Notes: generated by a model not told the origin, from the sequence alone. A stretch of DNA of 48,917 bases from Chara braunii (GCA_003427395.1 BFEA01000095.1:3083259-3132175); one strand, 5' to 3'; shown: positions 1-9,111, counted from the first letter of the stretch. Translations and numbers: made by a program.

Positions 1-1570
1 GAAGGCTATCATCGGAGATGATATTGTAGTCAACAGACACAATATGGCCATCCACAAGATCAGAACAATGTGGAAAGGCTCTGCGGCATTCGCAATCAAA
101 GGAGTCAGGTAAGGTCATGCCAGGAGTAACACTCAAGGCCACATCGGTGAAGTTACAAAATTGGACACGCGTGGGTGGCATCAGTTTGTCACATACACGA
201 ACATGTGTGGCTGCTTGAGGGTCGGGGTGCAATGCAACTACATCCGGCAATTGTAACACCTGGCGCAAGTTCGTAGCACGAGCTACCTCATGCGCATGTA
301 CGACCTTGATGTGGTCAGTAAATGGGTCACGAGGTTGTGCTGTGTAACGTTGGCGGGTATGCTGCGATTTTCGGATGAGGCATTCGAGTTCTCGAATGTC
401 TGCTATCATGTCTGCATTGGAGACATTATTGTAAAGCCATTGCAAAAGTCGTACCCGCCATGCTGGTGCTGCTTGCTCAATATCAGCCTTGACACGACAC
501 CAATTACCCGAAGCAGCTTCAGTGAGAAGGCGATGCAGTGAGGTACGAATCATAAGTTGGGGACCCGAACGAAGATCAACATCAAAGGACCTAACCGAAG
601 GTGTTGGCAAGAGAGGTAAACAGTGCGGGGGTGTTGGCAAGAGAGGTAAACAATGAGCGGGTGTAGATAAAAGGGGTGCAGCATAAGAGCCAACGGGTGT
701 TGGTAAAAGGGGTGTTATGTGAGAAGGATCAGCCGGTGCAGGAACGGATGGAGCAGCAATAGATGTGGTAGGGTGGGAAACGGGAGGAGTTGAGGCATGA
801 AGAGGTAGAGGGGGTTGAGGAGCAAAGGGACGAGGGCCGATTTGTGTCCAACGATGAGGACGGAAGTGTCGTCGTGGAGACAACAGTCTAGCCATTGGAA
901 GGACAGCATTGAAACCGACTGGGTGAAGCGTTCGAAGTTTTCGAACCCAAAAACCCTCGCGGGGTGCAGCAGCCCGCCGAAAGAGGGCATGATCAACAAG
1001 ACTTTCAGACGTCTGATAAAGGGTAGGATCAATGCATTCCAAGGGCCAAGCAGCAAAGTTGAATGTTGGTTGCCCACACATTGCACGGTAGAGATGGCGG
1101 TGGCGAAAAGCAGCAGAAGAGCGCCGTGTATGCCAATGCTCTTGCAACCGTTGATGTGCAGAATGCATCGTCTGTCCAACATAAAAACGTCTTGAAGGCA
1201 AATGAACAATTGCATAGATCACTCCTCGAACAGTGAGGGGGTCCATACCTGGTTCAAGGGGTTGTTGATCAACACCTCGCAGTTGCAACTCAAATCGCTC
1301 TGCCTGCACAACACTGTTAAGAAGACAGAGTTGTTTCTTGCGCCAACCTCCTGCAGAATACAAGTTAGTATTCCACTCCAGGTGTGCAAGCCAATCTGCA
1401 CGATGAGAGACAGATGCCTGGCGGTTTGACATGTGAGCATGAGCAAATGGAACATAGTGTCCAAGAGGAAAACTTGGTATAGTACCTGCCATGCCAGCAG
1501 CAGGAAATCTCCCGAGAGGGGTGGGAAGTAGCGGGGTAGCCCCTTGATTATTCCGTAGTTGTAAATTCAT
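1..1570 (-). CDS. Penelope-like retroelement protein with N-terminal GIY-YIG endonuclease, 3' end outside the window
   Basis: Reading the minus strand from an ATG at 1570-1568 gives an uninterrupted frame of 523 codons that leaves the window at base 1. Residues about 116-225 form a complete-looking GIY-YIG nuclease. GVIY is at 116-119, YVG at 130-132, Arg in HQR at 141, the catalytic-type Glu in PREGFW at 205 and the terminal Asn in HPVGFN at 221. A Pro-rich linker with LPTP repeats (about 230-310) follows, then a basic region without a recognised motif. The reverse transcriptase is expected beyond base 1, as judged from the related copy at 2393-3895. In Penelope-like elements the GIY-YIG domain is usually C-terminal. 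An N-terminal position is the permuted arrangement described for Chlamys/Naiad-type elements. Such proteins nick DNA and prime reverse transcription at the nick. The start codon is a choice: it is the first ATG after an in-frame TAA on the upstream side. Confidence 0.8.
   Translation of the reverse strand, partial: MNLQLRNNQGATPLLPTPLGRFPAAGMAGTIPSFPLGHYVPFAHAHMSNRQASVSHRADWLAHLEWNTNLYSAGGWRKKQLCLLNSVVQAERFELQLRGVDQQPLEPGMDPLTVRGVIYAIVHLPSRRFYVGQTMHSAHQRLQEHWHTRRSSAAFRHRHLYRAMCGQPTFNFAAWPLECIDPTLYQTSESLVDHALFRRAAAPREGFWVRKLRTLHPVGFNAVLPMARLLSPRRHFRPHRWTQIGPRPFAPQPPLPLHASTPPVSHPTTSIAAPSVPAPADPSHITPLLPTPVGSYAAPLLSTPAHCLPLLPTPPHCLPLLPTPSVRSFDVDLRSGPQLMIRTSLHRLLTEAASGNWCRVKADIEQAAPAWRVRLLQWLYNNVSNADMIADIRELECLIRKSQHTRQRYTAQPRDPFTDHIKVVHAHEVARATNLRQVLQLPDVVALHPDPQAATHVRVCDKLMPPTRVQFCNFTDVALSVTPGMTLPDSFDCECRRAFPHCSDLVDGHIVSVDYNIISDDSL
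1108..1521 (-). repeat. Left arm of a 414-bp inverted repeat (5' part of Penelope-like copy A)
   Basis: Read on the minus strand, this segment matches 2393-2806 on the plus strand over equal length (414 bp) with scattered substitutions. It covers the N-terminal extension and the first half of the GIY-YIG domain. The two arms point away from each other, with about 870 bp between them. Confidence 0.85.
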
Positions 1571-2392
1571 TGTTGATGGGTTATGGAATAATTATTTTTC
1601 GATTTTTCAATTTTCCAATGCAAAGAAATGGAGGTGAGTGCACAAGGTGAAAGGACTTTAGGCCTGACGGCTCAGGTCGGGATCCTGCCGTCGTCCTTTT
1701 TGTCTGTTGTTCACCGCCAGCAGCATTGTCAAAGAGGGCGCTCGGTTTGAATGCGAAACTGTATCTCCCACTGAGTGTGCTCACAGATGCAATGCCAGGA
1801 ACCTTGCACCGACAGACCAACAGTCCCTACATAAAAAGATGTCACCAAGCAGTTGACACATGCATAAACCAGCGTAGAAGGATTATCTCAAAGAACATGG
1901 AACAAGAGGTGAGTGGGCATGGGGGCAGCCGCCCGGGTGTGGTCAACCTTAGGCGGGCCGTAACTATACCCACTGCACGGGAAAGGGGTACAACCCGTGC
2001 CCTTGCGGTGACCGCCATCACAATCACATCGTGCACGAAAGGAAAAAGAGTACATAACAATTGTACACAACGAATAGACAAAACAGATTGTACACAAGGA
2101 ATGTACATGTAAAGAATGTACAGCAGGAATGTACATAGTTACAATACCAAGCTTACCTGAAAGGACATAGAGCCAAGCAAAACATCCGTAACAACATATG
2201 TCATAAAAAAAAGTGAAGTAGCTGAGTTTATCACGAAACCAGCAAATTGGGTACAAAACTCCTGCAAAGCACGCGGAAGGTTCGTCAACACAGGCAACAA
2301 AGAAAAAATGCGGAGAAAAAGGAACAGGAAAAGAAGATCGATGTAGGAGGAAAGAAATAGAGACAATTATCTTCCACAAGAAAAAGGCAGTG
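1571..2392. other. Spacer between the two divergent Penelope-like copies
   Basis: This is 0.8 kb with no convincing gene on either strand. Frames here are short and have no recognisable motif. It holds a cluster of five TGTACA palindromes within 2062-2135. It probably contains the 5' leader of copy A and flanking DNA, and any promoter for copy A would lie here. Confidence 0.5.
2062..2135. repeat. Cluster of five TGTACA palindromes
   Basis: TGTACA occurs at 2062, 2089, 2102, 2117 and 2130. The last three are embedded in the repeated form GGAATGTACA or AGAATGTACA. The cluster lies in the spacer upstream of the copy A coding frame. Confidence 0.6.
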
Positions 2393-3895
2393 CCCCTCTC
2401 GGGAGATTTTCTGCCGCTGGCATGGCAGGTACTATACCAAGCTTTCCTCTTGGACACTATGTTCCGTTTGCTCATGCTCACATGTCAAACCGCCAGGCAT
2501 CTGTCTCTCATCGTGCAGATTAGCGTGCACACCTGGAGTGGAATACTAACTTGTATTCTGCAGGAGGTTGGCGCAAGAAACAACTCTGTCTTCTTAACAC
2601 TGTTGTGCAGGCAGAGCGATTTGAGTTGCAACTGCGAGGTGTTGATCAACAACCCCTTGAACCAGGTATGGACCCCCTCACTGTTCGAGGAGTGATTTAT
2701 GCAATTCATCATTTGCCTTCAGGACGTTTTTATGTTGGACAGATGATGCATTCTACACATCAACGGCTGCAAGAGCATTGGCATACACGGCGCTCTTTTG
2801 CTGCTTACCTTACCTTTACTATGTACTCAAAGCTCACAAGTCTCCTCCAGCTCTTCGTAGCATTCTTGGAGTCACAGCACAAAATAACAGAGTTGTTCCC
2901 CTGCGTGCTCGCCCTCGTCCAACAATACGCACCATTCATGAACGACCTCCTCACAAACCCTTGGCTACCACAACGACTACTTCGTCGTATCTCAGCGTTG
3001 CTTTGCAAGGAGTGATCTTTACTCTTCGCGAGAAAGACACCGAGCTCTATCAACAGGTTGGTGTTCGGCGGTGCTGGATTGTTCAGAGTGCCGATGAAGG
3101 GGCGATTGACTTGAAAAGCAACGAATCATCTCTTCGTGGCCGCTCTCCTCGCACTCTTGATTTTACCACAATGTACACCAACCTTCCTCATGACCGCATT
3201 CTGAGTAATGTGGCAAAAGTTGTTGATGAAGCTTATGCTTATGCCCTTCGCCAAGCTCGCACGCATTCACGCTGCGTTGCCCTCAACATGGTTATTCGAG
3301 GACCTCGTTGTGGCCAATGGACAACTGATTCAGGCCCGGATACCCTTTCTATTTCTCAGATTCTCCAACATCTTCGCTTTGTTGTACAGAACACTTTTCT
3401 ATACACGAGAGATGACACGCTTCGGAAACAAATTATCGGTATTCCAATGGGAACGAATGCTGGCCCAGAAATTTCTAATCTGACGTTGTATTGGGATGAA
3501 GCACGCTTTGTCGATGACATTCGTCAACATGATCTTCAAGCTTCTCAACAATATGCCTTCACCTATCGCCTCATTGATGATGTTCTTTCATGGGGACAAT
3601 TACCTCCTCCGACAGAGCACTATGGGCTTGAGTGGAAGGAGACTACAACTACAGATGGCTCCTGTACCTTTTTAGGTATGCATCTACGGGTCCGTTCTGA
3701 TGGCTCGCTTCGCATGAGCGTTTTTGATAAAGCGGCTGCTTGGGACTTCCCTATCATTCGTTATCCAAGTGCGACCTCCAACATCCCTTCCCATCAACCG
3801 GCCGGTGTGTTCATTGGGCAATTGACCAGATTTGACAATTGACCAGATTTGAACAAATGTGTAACAATTGGCAGGAGGCGTCTGCGCACCTCACG
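2393..3895 (+). pseudogene. Penelope-like retroelement copy B, broken, with GIY-YIG part and reverse transcriptase part
   Basis: The 5' part (2393-2806) matches copy A and encodes the first third of GIY-YIG in the frame of 2551. A TGG-to-TAG stop lies at 2521-2523. At 2806 it jumps from just after the HTRR motif straight into reverse transcriptase sequence in another frame (2778-3842), so the rest of GIY-YIG, the Pro-rich linker and the pre-RT region are missing. The RT part shows KAHK with LRSI (from 2829), DFTTMYTNLPHD (3159-3194), GIPMGTNAGPE (3438-3470), RLIDDVL with the Asp pair at 3576-3581, and the C-terminal FLGM, DKAAAWDF, YPSATSNIP and GQLTRF motifs typical of Penelope-like RTs. A 17-bp tandem duplication at 3819-3852 shifts the frame to a TGA. 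The copy cannot make a working protein as it stands. Confidence 0.85.
3819..3852 (+). repeat. Perfect 17-bp tandem duplication inside the RT remnant
   Basis: The 17-mer caattgaccagatttga occurs at 3819-3835 and again at 3836-3852. It adds 17 bases to the reading frame and creates the TGA that ends the RT frame at 3842. The original frame continues for about 13 codons beyond the duplication, so the duplication is recent relative to the coding decay. Confidence 0.9.
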
Positions 3896-3904
3896 TAGGC
3901 CCCT

Positions 3905-4030
3905 TAAAAAAAAAAAAAAAAACTCATTTGGAAGAAAAAAAAAAGAGAGTCAAACACCGTTGGAGAGGGGGGGTGGGTTGGGTTTGGGGTCCACACACAC
4001 ACACACACATGCACACACACACACACACAT

Positions 4031-4065
<35 letters not shown>
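3905..4065 (+). repeat. A-run followed by (CA)n microsatellite
   Basis: There is a run of about 18 A at 3905-3922 close to the 3' end of the Penelope-like remnant. A CA repeat interrupted twice by ATGC lies at about 3990-4065. The A-run could be the element's tail, but no target duplication was found. Confidence 0.85.
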
Positions 4066-4067
<2 letters not shown>

Positions 4068-4071
4068 CAAG

Positions 4072-4332
4072 ATGGAGACCAGTATACCACTGTTATTCTT
4101 GCTGTTGGTTGCATGCTATTTGTCAACACGGGAAGCAGGCTATTCTGCCACTATCTATCCCAAAGGGAGCCCCTTCTGCAAGATCCCCCCTAGAGCCCTC
4201 AACCGAAACAGCACTGGACTCAGTCATGGGTATGTACTAGGCGCCCCAACCGTTCCTCTTACCTCTATCCTCGACAGCGTTTATTCCGGTTTATCCCCTA
4301 GGAAGGCCCTACCTCGGGACTTTCCTACCTAA
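4072..4332 (+). CDS. Hypothetical 86-residue ORF with signal-peptide-like N-terminus (doubtful)
   Basis: An ATG-initiated frame begins directly after the CA microsatellite. Residues 1-17 (METSIPLLFLLLVACYL) look like a secretion signal: a charged start, then a hydrophobic stretch. The rest has no motif I recognise, including one NST glycosylation-type triplet and two cysteines. No neighbouring exon, promoter or homologue is visible. It could equally be chance, since the next frames are also open for similar lengths. It is listed only because of the clear hydrophobic leader. Confidence 0.15.
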   Translation: METSIPLLFLLLVACYLSTREAGYSATIYPKGSPFCKIPPRALNRNSTGLSHGYVLGAPTVPLTSILDSVYSGLSPRKALPRDFPT

Positions 4333-5180
4333 CCGCCCCACTAACAGGGCCCCCCTAATCATCCCTACTTGGCCCTCCTCCCCAGAGCAGAGCCCTAAGG
4401 TAACCAACTCGCGTGATCTATTCCTCCACAATGTGCAAGTATTATCTGCCCCACCTAGACCAGGGGACAAGACTTAGTGTGCAATCATCGAAGAACACAT
4501 GGACCAAGAACATCAGGCAAACCCCTCGTAGCCTAGACCCCAACATAGAACAGCCATGGACTCAACCCCTTGGGTGGCACAGGCAGTGTCTGTAATCCTT
4601 ACCATGCACCAACCCAAGGGGGTGCGCGAACAGCCGCACGTCGGTCAACACAGGAGAATACGCCATATACACGCCTCTGTTGTTTTAAGCATTCGCGGAG
4701 TAGTGCAGTGGGGCCGAGTGAACCGGTAGAAACGAGAAAAATTGATGGAGTGGACTGGGGATAATACTATCGATTGGACACGTGCTCTTTTTTATCTCAC
4801 TGGGGACAACACCGTAGAACAGAACAGAAACGGAGCAAACCAGAAAAGAAAAGAGTGTACCCACTCACACACAGGTGAACAGAAATTGAAACAAATAACC
4901 ATAAAAAATAAAGAACACCGTGCACCCGCACCTGCACCCAGCCATGAAGACGGGAGGTGCACACATGGAGCTGCTTAACTTAGTAAAGAGAGCATAAATT
5001 TGAATCCTGATGGAACCAAAGGAAGACAGTAACGTTAGGGGAATGTTAAGGGTACCCCTTTCAAATGAAAACAAAGAAAAAGACCCCCGACGGCACAATG
5101 GTTAGCCACTAAGAGTCAGCACCAGGATCAGCTATGTGTAGCAGGATGCGGCCAAGTGGAGACGATTCCTCACCTGTTAG
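4333..5180. other. No gene recognised
   Basis: Short frames only, without motifs. The sequence is of mixed composition with no tandem repeat that I can see. It may include upstream parts of the LINE-like remnant that follows, too decayed to recognise. Confidence 0.4.
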
Positions 5181-5505
5181 TATGATGCCCACAACTCCAG
5201 GCTTTGTGGACATGGTGGGGACGGGAAGTCGCAGACAAGACGCCGTTGGACGGATGACGCAGCTATCCTATTGGGAGCGCTAATGGAAGTCGACAGGCCA
5301 TCCTTCGGAGGCCTACTGTCTGCAGCAATGATCCGAGCAGTGGTGTTGTGGGCTGTATGGACATTGCGAAATGACTGCTGCAGACAGGGAGCAGCACCTT
5401 CACTGCAGACATACCAGAAAAGCGATGGAGAATCGGAGGATTGCCCTGCAGGCAGACTTTCGACGATGGAGGTATAGGGGGTATGTGAAGGTGGAGGAAT
5501 TCTGA
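5181..5505 (+). pseudogene. C-terminal remnant of a LINE-like (non-LTR) reverse transcriptase polyprotein
   Basis: The frame opening after a TAG at 5178-5180 encodes a segment containing LCGHGG, RRRWTDDA and VVLWAVWTLRND. The last resembles the aromatic 'iWaiWksRN' stretch near the C-terminus of plant-type LINE polyproteins. A frameshift between about 5415 and 5440 moves the continuation, with FRRWRYRGYVKVEEF, to another frame ending in TGA at 5503-5505. An A-rich stretch follows at 5695-5720. The catalytic RT core and nuclease are absent. The assignment rests on a short motif and could be wrong. Confidence 0.4.
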
Positions 5506-5767
5506 ATAAGATGGGATCAGTACCCACAGCTGCTGACTCGTGATTCTGACACGGGCCAGCTACAGTTTGGCCCCGTTCTGTTGCGTCATGTGCCTCGCCC
5601 AGGAAAGGACCGAGAATAGGAATGGTGTGTTACTCCATGTTCCATTGGGGAGGATAGCATAGGATGGGTAAAGGATCGAGGGAGGAAGGCTTTTAAAAAA
5701 GAAAAAAAAAGAGAAAAAAGGACAGAACCTGGTGAACTTGCTGGGGGACTGTGGCGCTGCAGCCTGC

Positions 5768-5770
<3 letters not shown>

Positions 5771-5820
<50 letters not shown>

Positions 5821-5949
5821 CACACACCCGAGAATGTGCTTTCGCTTGAGAGAGAGAGAGAGCAGGGGCCATTCTCAAACGAGCCCAGCCACATTTCTGC
5901 GCTAGGTTCAGAGAAGAAATATTTGGAAAAGGCCCATGCTCTCTCTCTC

Positions 5950-6041
<92 letters not shown>
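5771..6041. repeat. CT, GA and CA microsatellites up to an assembly break
   Basis: (TC)n is at about 5771-5818, (GA)n at 5849-5862, (CT)n at about 5940-6009 and (CA)n at 6010-6041. A single ambiguous base (n) at 6042 separates the last repeat from retroelement sequence that starts abruptly with GATCTATC. The same GATCTATC start follows the n at 13990. Confidence 0.9.
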
Positions 6042-6042
6042 N

Positions 6043-7206
6043 GATCTATCTTACTGAAGTACCGACACCCTTGCACTCTATCTAACAGATCATCGATGCG
6101 CGGTAGGGGCTCTCTGTTCTTCACAGTGATGGCATTGAGGCCCCTATAGTCAATGCACATCCTGAGAGTGCCCTCCTTCTTAGGTACGAATAGTACTGGA
6201 GATCCGTAAGGAGAGACACTCGGTCGGATCCAACCCTTCTCTATGAGTTCCTTGAGTTGGCGGCGAAGCTCATCAAGCTCGCCTGGAGACATCCGATAGA
6301 TCCTACCCTTCAAAATACTAGACCCTGGGATAATCTCTATCGCGTGGATGACCTCCCTCTCAACAACTCCTGTAGGCTCCTCAAATAGATCAGGGTACTT
6401 GGCAACTACTCCCTCTATCTCGGGCGGCATTTTTACCGGCTCGCCTACAGCAGAGACGTAAACCAGATACATACCCTCCTCCGGATTTTGCTTATAATAA
6501 TTGTAGAACGCGGCCGCACACAAGCATCCGTGGGAATCAATCAGACTACTAGCCTTAAACTTGTGTAATCTGGCGGTTCCCCCGTTTGGCAAAGTGTGTT
6601 TGACCACCTTTCGGTCCCAGTCAAACTGGGGTTGTGCCACGGAGAGGTAGTACATACCCAATAGCATGTCCATGGGGAGCTCGTCGCTAACCAGGAATGA
6701 GACATGATGCCTCAATTCCCCTCCCGCGTACGGGAAAAGACATTCTATGTCTTTTAGGTAGTCATGGACTACCATGCGCTGTTTGTTGGCGCAGGTCGAT
6801 TCCACAGGTCGACTGAGGAGCTGCACTTGCCCCTGTAAGCGCAGCCTCTCAACGCACGCGCGGCTAATAAAGTTCCTAGTCAAGCAAGTGTCGTAATAGG
6901 CCCCGACCTTGCGGCCTCCTATGACTACCTCGCTGACAAACATTTCACTCCCAGGGGCTTTGACTAACGCCGTCCACGAAGCTAGTGGGTCTGATCTGGA
7001 CCACTCATCTTCTAACTCCTCTAAGGATTCAAACACATTCATCGAACAGAGGGTCGATGGGTCTGAATGTGTTTGCGGGACGACTGAAGAGTCTATAGCT
7101 TGGGCCATTTCTCGCGAATGTAAGGGTGTATCCACCACCGCGACCCGAGTAGGAACAACTACTATTCCTACTGGCCCGACGTGTTTCCCGAAGCCGTGCC
7201 AGAAGT
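6043..7206 (-). CDS. Chromovirus pol, N-terminal part (protease and start of RT), truncated at an assembly break
   Basis: The frame opens just after a TAG near 7209 and overlaps the end of the zinc-knuckle ORF by about 40 nt. It is therefore reached by -1 frameshifting and not from its own ATG. Counting from the GTG at 7138, the retropepsin-like part has [12 protein letters not shown] at about 81-92, where DTG or DSG is expected, and a degenerate flap-side motif MLLGMYYL. The RT fingers follow with [20 protein letters not shown] and MCIDYRGLN, and the frame ends at the FSKID motif where the contig breaks at 6042. Protease processes Gag-Pol, and RT copies the RNA in the particle. The Cys in place of the catalytic-triad Gly is unusual and may weaken or abolish protease activity. 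Confidence 0.85.
7148..7189 (-). promoter_or_regulatory. Programmed -1 ribosomal frameshift signal between gag and pol
   Basis: On the minus strand the heptamer GGGAAAC lies at 7189-7183 and is read as G GGA AAC in the gag frame, the canonical X XXY YYZ slippery form. Ten bases later comes a perfect 8-bp hairpin, AGTAGGAA with TTCCTACT (7172-7165 and 7155-7148), around a 9-nt loop. The gag-frame TAG is at 7170-7168, inside the hairpin region. The pol frame is exactly -1 to gag and overlaps it here. The same signal recurs at 15096-15137. Confidence 0.75.
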
Positions 7207-7602
7207 GCTAGCAACGTTGCTTCCAACGGGAGTAGAGGATCCTCCTGTCGACCCCATAGCAGGCGGGATCTTCTCGGTGACCTTCCTGTTGCGGCACTTA
7301 AACATGCTATGACCATATTGGCCACACTTGATGCACGCTTGCCGTGCCCACCGATCTCTCCACACGTCCTCAGATAGACCCGCTTTCTCCCATGGAGGAG
7401 CATCGGGGTCTGTTTGACTCTTCGACCGGGATCCCCTAGGGCGTCTACCGGTCCCTTTACCTTTTTGTTGGGTTACGGCGGCGACTACTCCACCCTCTGA
7501 AGCACCGCCACCTGCCTCTGCACCTACTCCTAACTGGGAGTCGTCGTCCAACTCAATGGTTGAGCCATCGTGGTCGACGAACATAATGCGGCCCTTGGCT
7601 TT
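7168..7602 (-). CDS. Chromovirus nucleocapsid segment with CCHC zinc knuckle
   Basis: This segment continues in the same frame as gag after a single TGA at 7605-7603. An ATG is available at 7584. It encodes an acidic and Gly-rich stretch, a basic RRPRGSRSK patch, then [14 protein letters not shown], which fits C-x2-C-x4-H-x4-C, the RNA-binding knuckle of Gag. The tail is Ser/Thr/Gly-rich. The -1 shift signal into pol sits at its end. It probably belongs to one Gag polypeptide, either with TGA read-through or with the TGA being a mutation in this copy. Confidence 0.85.
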   Translation of the reverse strand, partial: KAKGRIMFVDHDGSTIELDDDSQLGVGAEAGGGASEGGVVAAVTQQKGKGTGRRPRGSRSKSQTDPDAPPWEKAGLSEDVWRDRWARQACIKCGQYGHSMFKCRNRKVTEKIPPAMGSTGGSSTPVGSNVASTSGTASGNTSGQ

Positions 7603-9111
7603 TCAGTTAGGAGGCAGCGTCTCCTTGTTCCCGTCCGTCACTGAGTTATGTTCATGCCCTATCTTTGCCTCAAGGTCTAGGGCTACCTTGCAGAACGAAG
7701 GAAAGTTGTGCATATTGATATCGGCCTCTTTTGCCAACTGGTTCCTGAGAGGCTGAGATAAGCACCTCAAGTACGAAGTTAACAGGACCTGGGGATCATA
7801 GCGTACCCCAGGGACACAGATCAAACGCTCAACAACGTCGGTGGCTTCTCTTAGTGACTTAAACTGCCGCGTGTAAAGTGTCAGGATCGCGTCAGTGGCC
7901 CTTTGAGCCTCCTGAGGATCATGCCACCTTTCTTCCACCATCTTTAGGAAGTCCTCCAATTTCTGAGAGGCTGCCCAAGAGCGGAAGTCATGACTGTACC
8001 CCTGGAGTTGCACTAACCCACTCAACCATCTTGCTGCACTACCCTCTAGGTAGGAAGCAGCCACAAGCACTTCTTCGTGCGGCAAGGTGAGTTTGCACCT
8101 GACGTAGACCGGCACTGCCCTCAACCATGTGTTGAGGTCCTCGCCTCTCTTGTCTCCTGTAAATGGTTTAGGAGCGGCGATGGCCGTCTTCGGAACCCAC
8201 TGTGTTTGTCCCGGTCCCTGCACCACCCCGGGCTGTGGACCCGGTGATACAGGTTGTTGTGCTAGCTGCTGGGGCTGTGTACCCGGTGGCTGCACAGGTT
8301 GCGAGACAGCAGGCTGCGTGGTGACTGCAACCTGTGACGGACTTGGAGTAAACACTGTCTGTACAGGAACCTGTAAACTACTCCCTGTTGTTACCCCTCC
8401 TGATAGAGGCATGCCCAGGGAAACGATAACAACCGTTGACAGGGCTACATATGGGGATACCCCTTTCACCGGTGGGACAGAAAAAGGAGGATATGGCACG
8501 GGCCAGGCACCAGGCCCTGCCGGTGATGGTGCTCCCTGAGAACACCCTACCAAAATGGCTAGGCTCTGCTGGATATCATGAAGGATGGTAGTTTGATGCT
8601 CCTGCATCTCAATTACTGCTAGCAGGGCCCTGCTAACTACCCTCACATCGTCATCCATGTTCGTCAGGTCCATCGACTCTAACTCCTCTATGTCTGCCCC
8701 TCTCCGTTGCATCTTGGTCCTTCTTCTAATCATCATCTCCTTCTCCCTTTTTATCTGTCCTAATGCCTGTTGTAGCTGTGCCTCTTGCAGGGCTGCCTGC
8801 TGGATGGCGACATCCTCTGGGGTCAACACCGCAGGCTGGCTTGCCATTAAGCCAGTGGACTGACTCACGGTCTGTGCGACCGTAGACCCGGCGGTACCTG
8901 AACTACCGGCTGGGGAAGTCTGCTGTGCAGACGTGCTCATGGCTGTGGTAGCCATGGCTGCTGTAGCACCGGCCTCGCTAGCTGATGCCCTGCTGGCCTT
9001 GGTTGCTCTAGCTCTCCTCTGCTGCTGCCTCTCCCGCTGCCGGCGGAACAGTTCCCTATCACCCCCCGGTCCAAGGGACACGTGAGATATTGGGCCTCTA
9101 GCTGATCGCAA
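7603..9111 (-). CDS. Chromovirus gag, capsid part
   Basis: The 502-codon frame begins here at a TTG. The frame is open without any ATG up to a TAG at 9159-9157, so the true start is unresolved: a spliced leader, a non-AUG start or a later ATG are all possible. The N-terminal third is basic and Gln/Ala-rich with a likely coiled coil (QREREQ-like and IQQAALQEAQLQQAL). The middle is Pro/Gln/Val-rich. The C-terminal ~190 residues, from PKPFTGDKRGEDLNTWL, fit the retrotransposon Gag capsid fold, including AASYLEGSAARWL and the later FLKMVEERW. Gag forms the cytoplasmic particle that packages element RNA. The frame ends with TGA at 7605-7603, after which the same frame continues into the zinc knuckle. 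Confidence 0.85.
   Translation of the reverse strand: MRSARGPISHVSLGPGGDRELFRRQRERQQQRRARATKASRASASEAGATAAMATTAMSTSAQQTSPAGSSGTAGSTVAQTVSQSTGLMASQPAVLTPEDVAIQQAALQEAQLQQALGQIKREKEMMIRRRTKMQRRGADIEELESMDLTNMDDDVRVVSRALLAVIEMQEHQTTILHDIQQSLAILVGCSQGAPSPAGPGAWPVPYPPFSVPPVKGVSPYVALSTVVIVSLGMPLSGGVTTGSSLQVPVQTVFTPSPSQVAVTTQPAVSQPVQPPGTQPQQLAQQPVSPGPQPGVVQGPGQTQWVPKTAIAAPKPFTGDKRGEDLNTWLRAVPVYVRCKLTLPHEEVLVAASYLEGSAARWLSGLVQLQGYSHDFRSWAASQKLEDFLKMVEERWHDPQEAQRATDAILTLYTRQFKSLREATDVVERLICVPGVRYDPQVLLTSYLRCLSQPLRNQLAKEADINMHNFPSFCKVALDLEAKIGHEHNSVTDGNKETLPPN

Noticed and set aside
548-575. CATAAGTTGGGGACC resembling the hairpin-array core
   Set aside because: It lies inside the open Penelope-like coding frame and its flanks do not pair, so chance resemblance is likely.
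5560-6057. Long frames of Arg-Glu or Ser-Leu and Val-Cys dipeptides
   Set aside because: They are translations of GA/CT and CA microsatellites.
8129-8539. Cys/Gly-rich 136-codon plus-strand frame, and its copy at 16077
   Set aside because: It is the antisense shadow of the Pro/Gln/Val-rich part of gag.
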